From Clostridia bacterium (GTDB taxonomy: Bacteria; Bacillota; Sulfobacillia; SLMV01), in the NCBI GenBank assembly GCA_003551365.1, contig PUMM01000194.1, forward strand, positions 1 through 33,030: DNA of 33,030 nucleotides. Reading direction: 5' to 3'. The translations under genes and the position numbers were made by a program. Positions 8,829-16,343 of the stretch are shown one piece after another. Every line of letters begins with the position of its first letter. Positions within the stretch are counted from its first letter, which is position 1. The notes under the pieces are model-generated. The model was not told the origin of the DNA, ran no database searches, and saw only the letters and a list, made by a program, of their open reading frames with translations.

Positions 8829-9977
8829 TCATCCGTCTGACACAATGGACAACTCGCCCCGGTACTGTCCCCCGGCAAAATACAGGCGCGGAACACGCAG
8901 CGGCAGTTTCCCGAGCAGCTGTCCCGTACTCATGCCAGCCTGCCGACCCAGTTCTATTGCTGTTGTCTCATCTTCCCCCTGACACCCAATTAGCACCACT
9001 TCATCGCCGGGCTGAACCCCAGAGACGGAGCTGACATCCAGCATGGCGAAGTCGGTGCAAACGCCCAGAAGCGGACAACGCTGTCCCCGCACCAGCAGCC
9101 GTGCCGAACCCACATGAAACGTAGTTAGCCCATCCGTCCAGCCCATGGGTAACACCGCCACCTGCGTCGGCTCCTCCACTCGATGCTGCCGATTATAACC
9201 GATCCACCAACCCTCCGGCAGGGTCTTGACCTGAGCAATGGCGGAGCGCAGGGTCATTATTGGTCGCAAATCAAGTGGCGAGGGCGTTATGTGCTCAAAT
9301 CCGAACAACAGTCCACCAATGCGCACCATCTCCATGTGCATATCTGGAAATCTTGCCGCCGCCTGCGAGGCAGCCAGATGTCGGTGCAGCTCGGAAAATC
9401 TCTCTGCGAAAGGAACAAAGAACTCATTGAACCGCTGCTGTTCGCAGTGATTCTGCTCCTCCGGGCCGCTCGGATCACTCAGGTGTGATCCAATGCCCTT
9501 TAGACGTACAACTCCCTCCATTTCCCGTGCAAGGCGGGCGGCGCGTTCCCCGTCTCCGGGCAGAAGCCCCATGCGTCCCAGCCCCACATCAACCTTCAGG
9601 TGATAGGGCAGGCACTCCCCGCGCCTTCTGGCCGTCTCACCCCATGCCTGCACCCGCTCAAGGTCCGGCAAAACCGGGGTTATCCGCCGTTCGGCCATGA
9701 CATCAAACTGATTGGGGAGCGTGGCCCCCATCATGAGAATGTCGCCCTCAATCCCGGCGGTGCGCAGCTGTATTCCCTCGTCAACCGCGGCAACGGCGAA
9801 ATGGCGACATCCTGCTTCGGCCAGGGCCCGCGCCACCGGCACGGTGCCGTGGCCGTAGGCCTCACTTTTTACCACAGCGTACACTACCGCGGGATCGACA
9901 TGTTGAACAGTCTGTCGATAGTTGTGGATCAAATCGTCCAGGTCGACTTCCATTCTGGTTACCACTTCACTTCGCAA
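8829..9977 (-). CDS. alr: alanine racemase (divergent)
   Basis: This is a PLP-dependent fold-type III racemase that makes D-Ala from L-Ala for peptidoglycan. The PLP lysine is in YAVVKSEAYGHG (Lys37 from the chosen start). Family landmarks follow: HLKVDVGLGRMG, IGSHLSDPSG, IRIGGLLFG-type region and WWIGYNRQHRVEE, where the catalytic Tyr is expected. Some usual positions differ: PMGWTDG replaces P(I/L)GYADG, and VCTDFAMLDVS replaces the usual ICMDQ motif. The protein ends soon after the last domain. I place the start at TTG 9977, with GGAGGAG 9 nt upstream; the frame opens at 9995. It is the last gene of a leftward run, 207 nt after the nitrilase. The divergent residues leave open a different amino-acid specificity. 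Confidence 0.87.
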   Translation of the reverse strand: MRSEVVTRMEVDLDDLIHNYRQTVQHVDPAVVYAVVKSEAYGHGTVPVARALAEAGCRHFAVAAVDEGIQLRTAGIEGDILMMGATLPNQFDVMAERRITPVLPDLERVQAWGETARRRGECLPYHLKVDVGLGRMGLLPGDGERAARLAREMEGVVRLKGIGSHLSDPSGPEEQNHCEQQRFNEFFVPFAERFSELHRHLAASQAAARFPDMHMEMVRIGGLLFGFEHITPSPLDLRPIMTLRSAIAQVKTLPEGWWIGYNRQHRVEEPTQVAVLPMGWTDGLTTFHVGSARLLVRGQRCPLLGVCTDFAMLDVSSVSGVQPGDEVVLIGCQGEDETTAIELGRQAGMSTGQLLGKLPLRVPRLYFAGGQYRGELSIVSDG

Positions 9978-10184
9978 GCAATCACACTCCTCCAACAGAC
10001 ATACCGATGTGCTGTTGTCGCCATCACGGCTTCAACTGGCAAATTCCCATTCTAACATTCGATGCGGCTGCCCCAGTCCTACCCCTGTACATCCCGCAAT
10101 AGTGCCGAGAGCCACCTGGGCACGCTGGGTGAGCAGCGACGCCATCCCGGGCTTTCGGTCCCGCTCCGGCTGCACGGGAAGATC

Positions 10185-11159
10185 TCATGAATCGCCCGCC
10201 GGTGGATCAAAATGGACCGACGTCGCCTCCTCTTCATTGACGTGGAGTTGAAAGATATCGGGGCGGCTGTAGTGTCCAAGCACATCGAAATCCATCCTGC
10301 TCGCCGTTATCCGGGAGATATCGAGATCTGCCAGAAGAATCTCTTCCCGGTCGTAAACCGGCTGCACCACGTACTCGCCCAGGGGGTCAACTATGGCACT
10401 GCCACCAGAACAGACCACACCATTTCCCTCTGCCGGCAGCTCGTCCCGACAGGCCAGATCCGGAGGGTACATGTCGGCCGTAACGTACTGATTGCAGCCC
10501 ACGACGAAACACCTGCCCTCCAGAGCTATGTGGCGCAGCGTGGCCTGCCAGCGCTCCCGGGCATCTGCCGTGGGCGCCAGATATATGTCCACTCCCCTGG
10601 CATACATGGCCATCCGGGCCAGGGGCATGTAATTTTCCCAGCAAATGAGGCCGCCAACACCGCCCGCCGGAGTCTGCACCACTGGCAGGGTGCTACCGTC
10701 TCCCTCTCCCCATATGAGCCGTTCGCTGCCGGTAGGCTTCAGCTTGCGGTGCCTGCCGAGCAGGCGACCGTCCGGCCCGAAATAAAAAATGCTGCAGTAA
10801 AGGGTGCCCTGCGCGGGTCTGCGACCTCTCTCGATCACCCCCATAACGAGGTAGACGCCGTGCTCACGAGCTGCGCTCCCCAACTGTTGAACCGTCTCTC
10901 CGTCCGGGTCGACAGAGTTGCGCCAGTAACGCAGCCAATCGCGACGACCCCGCTCGGACCGCGCTCCCACCCGGGTGCCGAAATACAGCCCGCGCGGGTA
11001 ACCAGGGATGAACGCCTCGGGGAACACGACCAGCTTCGCCCCCGCCCCAGCTGCATCTCTCACCAGTCCCAGAGATTTCTCGAGGCAGGCATCACGATCC
11101 ATCAGAGCCGACCCCGACTGCACAGCAGCCACTCGAAACACACCCGCTCGTTCCGTCAC
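10185..11159 (-). CDS. nitrilase (carbon-nitrogen hydrolase)
   Basis: The 324-aa protein has the Glu-Lys-Cys triad of the nitrilase superfamily: Glu48 in VVFPEAFIPGYP, Lys139 in GRHRKLKPT and Cys173 in GLICWENYMPLAR. The last motif and the RKLKPT context are those of true nitrilases (nitrile to acid plus ammonia) rather than omega-amidases or N-carbamoylases, so an aliphatic or aryl-aliphatic nitrile is the likely substrate. The GTG start at 11159 has GGGAGG 8 nt upstream, preferred over the TTG at 11177. The gene lies between a small ORF/lipoprotein gene and alanine racemase, all leftward, without obvious functional link. The protein is cytoplasmic, with no signal sequence. Confidence 0.93.
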   Translation of the reverse strand: MTERAGVFRVAAVQSGSALMDRDACLEKSLGLVRDAAGAGAKLVVFPEAFIPGYPRGLYFGTRVGARSERGRRDWLRYWRNSVDPDGETVQQLGSAAREHGVYLVMGVIERGRRPAQGTLYCSIFYFGPDGRLLGRHRKLKPTGSERLIWGEGDGSTLPVVQTPAGGVGGLICWENYMPLARMAMYARGVDIYLAPTADARERWQATLRHIALEGRCFVVGCNQYVTADMYPPDLACRDELPAEGNGVVCSGGSAIVDPLGEYVVQPVYDREEILLADLDISRITASRMDFDVLGHYSRPDIFQLHVNEEEATSVHFDPPAGDS

Positions 11160-11260
11160 CAAATATCCCTCCCGCAAATTCCTGTGACATCATTCAGCCG
11201 ATCGGTTTTCAACCCGGTTCAGTTGCCAAAAACTGCAGGCGATTGCCAGTGCATCGATCG

Positions 11261-11470
11261 TCATTCGGGTTGAATGTGCAGAACACTGGCTGCCGCGGGC
11301 AATCTGCTATCGCTGCCCAGTTCAGTGCTCATCGCACCATGCAGGGCCAAGCTGCCCGGCGGGTCATCCTTGGCGCGTGCTGTGCGCAGCTGCGGCTCGC
11401 TGCGCGAATCCATCCGTCGCACATGGATATTGCCCCGACTGCTTCCTCTGGCCACCCAGTGATCACTCAT
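11261..11470 (-). CDS. possible small ORF translationally coupled to the serine hydrolase gene
   Basis: The start lies inside the end of the upstream gene: the ATGATGAGTGA overlap provides two ATGs (11473, 11470) just before and over the TGA at 11463. The 69-aa product (N-terminus SDHWVARGSSRGNIHVRR, C-terminus SVLHIQPE) has no recognisable domain or membrane segment. Coupled overlap is a real operon habit, but there is no ribosome site of its own and no known family, so this may be a chance frame. The remaining gap up to the nitrilase start (11160-11260) shows nothing. Confidence 0.3.
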   Translation of the reverse strand: MSDHWVARGSSRGNIHVRRMDSRSEPQLRTARAKDDPPGSLALHGAMSTELGSDSRLPAAASVLHIQPE

Positions 11471-12470
11471 CATCCCCGGGCGCGGTCTCCTTCACCCACT
11501 CGTGTGTGTGCTCTGCGATCTTCTGAATAGTGGTGATCCCCTCCTCGTAATCGGGAACATCTTCCGACATGACTACCAGCAGGTACGGGTGATCTTCTGC
11601 GAGTACGATAGCGGCATCATTAATTGTGCCCGGCCAGGTTCCCGTCTTGCTGGCCACGGGCACATCCCCCGGGAGACCGCCCGGGATGCGGTCTCTGGGG
11701 TAGGCATCCAGCAACCACTCCAGAATCTCTCCGTACTCTCCCTCGTCATCGCGGGCCCGGGCGAGAACATCAGCCAGGAAAAAGCCCACGTCGCGCGGAC
11801 TGGCGACGTTTTCCTGCATGCACACCTCCTCAGCGCCGCGCTCCTCCTGATAGCTCTGAAAGTCCGGCCGCCCCAGACGATCCAGCAGCATATGTGAGGC
11901 ACTGTTGTCGCTGTGAATTATGGACAGGGAGGCGAGATAACGCAGGCTGTAGGATTCTCCGGGTTCCTCCTCCTTGAGGATGCCAGCGCCGCTCCGGCGA
12001 TGATCCTCTTTGTACATCATTTTCTCATCCAGATCCAAATCCCCTGCCTCGGCGCGCTCAAACAGATACAGGACCAGAGGCACCTTGTAACAGGAAGCAG
12101 CATAGAAGGGCTCGTCCGCCCTGACATCAAATTCTGCGTGCTCATCGTCAGTCAGAAAGCGAAAATAGATGCCGTAAGTCCCTTCTGCATCCCGGAGAAC
12201 AGCGCTGATGTCCTCCTCCAGGTCATCCAGGGGAGGAAGCTCATTTCTGCCCTGGTCTTCGTCCTCTTCGTCTCCAGCCTTTTCGCCATCATTGTCACCG
12301 GGCTCAGGGGGCGGCGGGGCGGGAACCCGCGGCGGTTCACACGGTGGGGGGTCCACTGTCTCGCCGTCCTCACCATCGCTGGGGGCGAAAAGCTGAAAGC
12401 ACCCAGAAGCGGCCAGAGTAATCAGCACCACAATTGCCATCACGAGCACACTCGACCTCACATCAGTCAC
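11463..12470 (-). CDS. lipoprotein serine hydrolase of the class A beta-lactamase fold
   Basis: The 335-aa protein begins with a lipoprotein signal (hydrophobic residues 8-23, lipobox ASG-C with Cys24). A Pro-rich and then very acidic linker follows (about 35-85), and then a penicilloyl-serine-transferase domain. The three active-site motifs are intact: SCYK (Ser126, Lys129), SDN (187-189) and KTG (275-277). The stretch between SDN and the helix starting ASPRDVG is about 20 residues shorter than in class A enzymes, and the ExxLN motif bearing the deacylating Glu166 is missing. Beta-lactam hydrolysis is therefore unlikely; a penicillin-binding, esterase or cell-wall peptidase-like role is more probable. 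It is anchored outside the membrane. GTG codons at 12470 and 12461 are both possible starts. The coupled small ORF follows. Confidence 0.88.
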   Translation of the reverse strand: MTDVRSSVLVMAIVVLITLAASGCFQLFAPSDGEDGETVDPPPCEPPRVPAPPPPEPGDNDGEKAGDEEDEDQGRNELPPLDDLEEDISAVLRDAEGTYGIYFRFLTDDEHAEFDVRADEPFYAASCYKVPLVLYLFERAEAGDLDLDEKMMYKEDHRRSGAGILKEEEPGESYSLRYLASLSIIHSDNSASHMLLDRLGRPDFQSYQEERGAEEVCMQENVASPRDVGFFLADVLARARDDEGEYGEILEWLLDAYPRDRIPGGLPGDVPVASKTGTWPGTINDAAIVLAEDHPYLLVVMSEDVPDYEEGITTIQKIAEHTHEWVKETAPGDDE

Positions 12471-12559
12471 TCTCCCGGCCCGAGATCAGAACGCCGCATC
12501 CCTCGCAGTTATATTGCTCCCCAGGACAGCAATGCAGAAAACTGGTGGAGCTGTCCAGA
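12463..12559 (-). other. zinc-ribbon-like peptide frame between mscS and the lipoprotein gene
   Basis: The frame that is +1 to the end of mscS encodes HCCPGEQYNCEGCGVLISG just before a stop at 12463. The CC-x7-C-x2-C spacing looks like a rubredoxin-knuckle/zinc-ribbon. No ATG, GTG or TTG start is available in this 97-nt gap, so it would need a rare start, a frameshift extension of MscS, or be a remnant. Confidence 0.2.
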
Positions 12560-13366
12560 TCACTTCCGGTCTTCCTGATGGAAGTGAACGTCCATCTGCG
12601 GATAGGGAATGTTGATGCCGGCGCGGTCAAACTCCCGCTTGGCCTTCTCCAGGAGATCCCACTGGATGCTCCATATGTCGCCCCCCGCACACCAGGCCCG
12701 CAGGGCAAATACAACTGCACTGTCCCCGTGCTCGGCCAGAAGCACCTGCGGGGCGGGCTCATCCAGGATCAGTTCGTGCTCAACTGCCATCTTTGCAAGA
12801 ATCGTCCTGACCTCATCTATGTCGTCATCATAACCCACGCCGAAGCGCAGATCCAATCGCCGTGTCGGGTTGGCCGAGTAGTTTACCGTGGCGCTGTTTG
12901 ATACCTGCCCATTGGGTATGATAACGCGACGATTATCGGGTGTATTGAGAATGGTCTGAAAAACCTGAACTTCGTGTACGGTCCCGGCGTGACCGGCAAC
13001 CTCGATATAATCACCTGTCTGAAAGGGTTTGAAGAGCATCAGCAAAACCCCGCCTGCGAAGTTGGCGAGGCTTCCCTGCAGCGCCAATCCGACGGCGAAA
13101 CTGGCTGCCCCCAGCACCGCAATGAAGGAGGTCATCTCCACCCCCAGCAGTGAAATAGCAGATATGACCAGAAGAATCTGCAGCATTATCCTGGCCATGG
13201 AGGTCAAAAAGCCGAGCAGCGACTCATCAATGTCAGCGCTCTCCAACCTCCCCTGAAACACCCGTGTGATCCAACCTATTACCGGAAACCCGATCACCAA
13301 CACTGCCACCGCTGATAGTAAACGGGCTCCAGCTGAGACTATCAGATCCCAATAAACTTCATACAT
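12560..13366 (-). CDS. mscS: small-conductance mechanosensitive channel, MscS family
   Basis: The 268-aa protein has three N-terminal membrane segments (about residues 8-32, 55-75 and 80-105). The third is the Gly/Ala-rich pore helix containing GAASFAVGLALQGSLANFAGGV, the hallmark of MscS. The beta domain follows with KPFQTGDYIEVAGHAGTVHEV and VIIPNGQVSNSATVNYS, then the alpha/beta C-terminal domain. Length and order match E. coli MscS (286 aa). It opens under membrane tension to release solutes on hypo-osmotic shock. It starts 4 nt after the flavoprotein stop, with GGAG at 7 nt, so the two genes are one transcript. Confidence 0.95.
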   Translation of the reverse strand: MYEVYWDLIVSAGARLLSAVAVLVIGFPVIGWITRVFQGRLESADIDESLLGFLTSMARIMLQILLVISAISLLGVEMTSFIAVLGAASFAVGLALQGSLANFAGGVLLMLFKPFQTGDYIEVAGHAGTVHEVQVFQTILNTPDNRRVIIPNGQVSNSATVNYSANPTRRLDLRFGVGYDDDIDEVRTILAKMAVEHELILDEPAPQVLLAEHGDSAVVFALRAWCAGGDIWSIQWDLLEKAKREFDRAGINIPYPQMDVHFHQEDRK

Positions 13367-13370
13367 CCTA

Positions 13371-14069
13371 TCACTCCTCGCTTCGCCTCTTCTGGTTCAT
13401 CGACTGCCTGGCCGCGCGTCTCAGCATGGCACCAGACGTGATGACTTCCTCCCGTATGTTGTGAAGTAGCCCCTCTGCATCCAGATCCCAACCGGAATCG
13501 TCGTCCTCACATACCATGATCTTTTGCAGCTCCTCAATGGACGTACTCAGCTCACAGCGTGCGCGAACGGGGCAGTCTTCTGCCCGCTCGCACGAAAAGC
13601 AAAGATGCTCGCCAGGTACAGTGACGTGACCCACCCCCCGGATCCGTGCAGCGCGAAAGAACCGGTCCAGCCCTACCAGAACTCGCTCGCCGGTGCCCGG
13701 CCCTCCATCCACAGCCACCATGACTCCGGGTTTGCCGCGCAGAGGGAAAGCCATACGGTGTCGGTTGGAAAAGCACAACCTCTCCCAGAAGGCCTGCCCC
13801 TTGGCGTTCATGTTGCCGAAATGGGTGGGCGCCCCAAAGACAAAACCATCACTCGCGCGCAGTTGATGAACGACGGACAAAAAGTCATCATCGAGAACGC
13901 AGACATTTGACTCTACGCATTGCCCACACGCCTCACAAGGCCGGATAAGGCGGCCGGAAAGCGATATCAGCTCGCTGCGTTCTCCAGCAGCTCCGAGAAC
14001 CGCCTTCACCGCCGTTTCCGTCGCTTTTCGCCTGCGACCCGAGCTTATGCCCACAAGAAGCAAATACAC
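13371..14069 (-). CDS. NADPH-dependent FMN reductase-type iron-sulfur flavoprotein
   Basis: From the first beta strand (YLLLVGISSGRRRKA), this is a flavodoxin-fold protein of about 232 aa. The motif PCEACGQCVESNVCVLDDDF is the Cys-rich insertion seen in the multimeric flavodoxin/iron-sulfur flavoprotein group, and VFGAPTHFGNMNAKGQAFWER is the FMN-binding loop (usually SPVYFGNMSAQ). A second Cys group, CFSCERAEDCPVRARC, sits near residue 170 and could hold a further metal. The start is uncertain: GTG 14069 gives a family-like N-terminus with a G-rich stretch immediately upstream, while the frame stays open to a TTG at 14171. It probably acts as an electron carrier or quinone/iron reductase. 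It is coupled to mscS. Confidence 0.85.
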   Translation of the reverse strand: MYLLLVGISSGRRRKATETAVKAVLGAAGERSELISLSGRLIRPCEACGQCVESNVCVLDDDFLSVVHQLRASDGFVFGAPTHFGNMNAKGQAFWERLCFSNRHRMAFPLRGKPGVMVAVDGGPGTGERVLVGLDRFFRAARIRGVGHVTVPGEHLCFSCERAEDCPVRARCELSTSIEELQKIMVCEDDDSGWDLDAEGLLHNIREEVITSGAMLRRAARQSMNQKRRSEE

Positions 14070-14297
14070 ACCCCCGTCCAGATCCACTGAAGGACAGATA
14101 ATATCTTCGGTTTCCCTTGCGGCAAATCCTTCCGGGCGTGATGGGACGCAAATTGGGCTTTCTGTCAGCAAAGAGAGTGACTGAGAGACTCCATCTCGCG
14201 TCAGGCCGTTCGCTGAGAGGATCTGGCATTGTCAGAAGACAACCAGCTGCGCACCATATCCGGGCGACATGAGTCATATCAGCAGTACGGCCCCGGT

Positions 14298-15140
14298 TCA
14301 ATCCAGCAGCGTCGGATCCAAAATATCCCGCAGACCGACACCGAGCAGATTGAAACCAAGAACCGTCCAGACAATGGCCAAACCAGGGAATATCGATATC
14401 CATGGAGCGAATTCGATATAGTCAATTCCCTCATTCAATATCACACCCCAGTCGGGAGCCGGAGGTTGTGATCCCAGCCCAAGGAAGCTCAGGGCAGTGG
14501 TGGCAAGTATGGCCTGAGGGAGGGCCAGCGTGGTCAATACTATGATCGGCGAGAGGATATTGGGGAAGATGTGCTTCATAACCAGCCGGAAACTGCTCAT
14601 GCCCAGGGCCCGGGCCGCCTCCGTGTAGGGTTTGTTCTTCACCGACTGAGTCTTTGACCGCACCACCCGCGACATCTGCGCCCAGGACACGACAGCCATG
14701 GCAATGATAACGTTATTGAGGCTCGGCCCCAACACCATTACAATTGCCAGAGCAAAAACAATCACCGGCATGGACCAGGTCACATCGGTCAGATATGATA
14801 TCACACTGTCGAGATACCCGCCCTGATATCCAGCAACCAGCCCCATGAAGATGCCTATGGCAGTCTGAATAACGACGATGACTGCCCCCACCCACAGCGC
14901 AATGCGCGATCCGTGTATCACCCGTGACAATACACACCTGCCGAACTGGTCAGTCCCAAAGGGTGCCTCCCCCCCTGGCGGCTGCAAAGCATTGGGAACA
15001 TCAATCTCCCGGTAGCTTCTGGGAGCCAGCTGATCAGCAAACACCGCCACCAGCAGCACGAGCAGAAAAAATGCCAGGCCGACAGTAAAAAACTTGTTCC
15101 GCAGCAGGCGGCGCGCGGTGTGCAAAAACGCCTTCAACAA
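14298..15140 (-). CDS. ABC transporter permease, DppC/OppC type
   Basis: The 280-aa inner-membrane permease has an N-terminal OppC-type helix (residues 17-37), the periplasmic-side segment HPPGTDQFGR-like (here APFGTDQFGRCVLSR), and five more membrane segments. The EAA loop that docks the ATPase is intact (EAARALGMSSFRLVMKHIFPN). The ending ALSFLGLGSQPPAPDWG is typical of dipeptide/oligopeptide/nickel transporters. TTG starts at 15140 and 15137 both follow a G-rich ribosome site. It lies 61 nt after the DppB-type gene. No ATP-binding subunit follows; the next gene is an unrelated flavoprotein. Confidence 0.95.
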   Translation of the reverse strand: MLKAFLHTARRLLRNKFFTVGLAFFLLVLLVAVFADQLAPRSYREIDVPNALQPPGGEAPFGTDQFGRCVLSRVIHGSRIALWVGAVIVVIQTAIGIFMGLVAGYQGGYLDSVISYLTDVTWSMPVIVFALAIVMVLGPSLNNVIIAMAVVSWAQMSRVVRSKTQSVKNKPYTEAARALGMSSFRLVMKHIFPNILSPIIVLTTLALPQAILATTALSFLGLGSQPPAPDWGVILNEGIDYIEFAPWISIFPGLAIVWTVLGFNLLGVGLRDILDPTLLD

Positions 15141-15201
15141 TCATCCCCCCCTGTCTTCTTCCGAGCCACAAACAGGCCACTCTGCGGCCAATATGTCCGC
15201 A

Positions 15202-16128
15202 TCATTCGTACTCCGCACGAATAGTCGGGTCGAGGAACGCACAGACCAAATCACCCACGGTGTTGCACACAACAGTCAGTATCGAGATGATCAAGACAAT
15301 ACCCTGCACGACTGGCAAATCCTGCGCCAGAATTGAGCGCCACAAGAGCCTACCCATACCCGGCCAGGCAAAGACGCTCTCGATTACCACTGAACCACCA
15401 ATGAGCCACGGCAGTGACAGGAAGAACATCACAGTGACCGGTATCAGTGCGTTACGCAGTACGTGCTTGATCAGGACCTTGCTGTACGGGACGCCCTTCG
15501 CATGAGCTGTTCTCACGTAATCTTCACGCATGACCTCCAAAGCTTCTGTTCTGGTCAATCGCATGGTATCAGCCAGCCACGGCAAGGCCAGGGATGTCAC
15601 GGGGAGCACAATGGACGCCGGGCCATCGTAGCCCGAAATTGGCAGCCAGCCCAGCCGGACGCCGAAAAAGAGCATTAACATGATCCCGAGCCAGAAATTC
15701 GGGATTGACCGCAGGGTGACAGTGCTGACAACCAGTGCACTGTCCAGCCACCCACCTCGTTTCACGGCAACTATGAGGCCCACCGCCACCCCTACCAGGT
15801 AACGGACCACCAGGGCCGTGAGCGTCAGAGCCATGGTGTATGGGAATCTTATGGCGATCAACAGGCTGACCGGTTGTCGACTGGCAATGGATGTCCCGAA
15901 ATCTCCCCGCAGGACGCGCGATACCCACATTATGTACTGGATGTGCGGCGGCCGGTCCAGTCCCCATCGCGCCTTGAGCTCTTCCAGCATCTCCGGCGGC
16001 ATTCGCGGATCGATTATCATCCTTATCGGGTCGCCGGGCATGGCGTACAGTATGCCGAACAGAACCACCGTAACGGTGAATACTGTCAGAACTGCCCAGG
16101 CTACTCTTCTGACCAGATACTCGAACAC
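15202..16128 (-). CDS. ABC transporter permease, DppB/OppB type
   Basis: The 308-aa permease has the canonical N-terminal OppB start (FEYLVRRVAWAVLTVF) and the signature DPRMPPEMLEELKARWGLD, then six membrane segments in all. The EAA loop reads RTAHAKGVPYSKVLIKHVLRNA. The GTG start is preceded by GGGAGGT at 8 nt. It forms the heterodimeric channel with the following DppC-type subunit. It is separated from the substrate-binding-protein gene by 215 nt holding a strong nested inverted repeat. Confidence 0.96.
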   Translation of the reverse strand: MFEYLVRRVAWAVLTVFTVTVVLFGILYAMPGDPIRMIIDPRMPPEMLEELKARWGLDRPPHIQYIMWVSRVLRGDFGTSIASRQPVSLLIAIRFPYTMALTLTALVVRYLVGVAVGLIVAVKRGGWLDSALVVSTVTLRSIPNFWLGIMLMLFFGVRLGWLPISGYDGPASIVLPVTSLALPWLADTMRLTRTEALEVMREDYVRTAHAKGVPYSKVLIKHVLRNALIPVTVMFFLSLPWLIGGSVVIESVFAWPGMGRLLWRSILAQDLPVVQGIVLIISILTVVCNTVGDLVCAFLDPTIRAEYE

Positions 16129-16181
16129 TGTGTCCTACCTCCCAGAGCATCGTGCCATCTGCGACTGGCCGAGGTGAGTAT

Positions 16182-16247
16182 ACAGGGGGTCACTCACAGG
16201 CACCCGCCCCACGGACGAATCCTTCAACCTGTGCTTGATCCCCCTGT
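16182..16247 (-). repeat. nested inverted repeat between binding-protein and permease genes
   Basis: An outer 8-bp stem, ACAGGGGG (16182-16189) with CCCCCTGT (16240-16247), encloses an inner 6-bp stem, CACAGG (16195-16200) with CCTGTG (16228-16233), separated by 5- and 6-nt internal-loop arms. The remaining 27-nt loop can form a small CCG/CGG hairpin. This would fold in the mRNA between the dppA-like and dppB-like cistrons. Such structures commonly protect the upstream message, giving more binding protein than permease. There is no T-run. Confidence 0.5.
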
Positions 16248-16343
16248 GTTGCGCGGATGGATAGCGTACCGTCCTCCACCCCACATCGGCCAGTCATCTC
16301 GTCGCGCGCCGCAATTAATGTGGAGACAGGGGCGGCCCCGCCA

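Noticed and set aside
11463-12470. Functional class A beta-lactamase (resistance gene)
   Set aside because: The Glu166 motif is missing and the omega loop is shortened, so hydrolysis of beta-lactams is unlikely.
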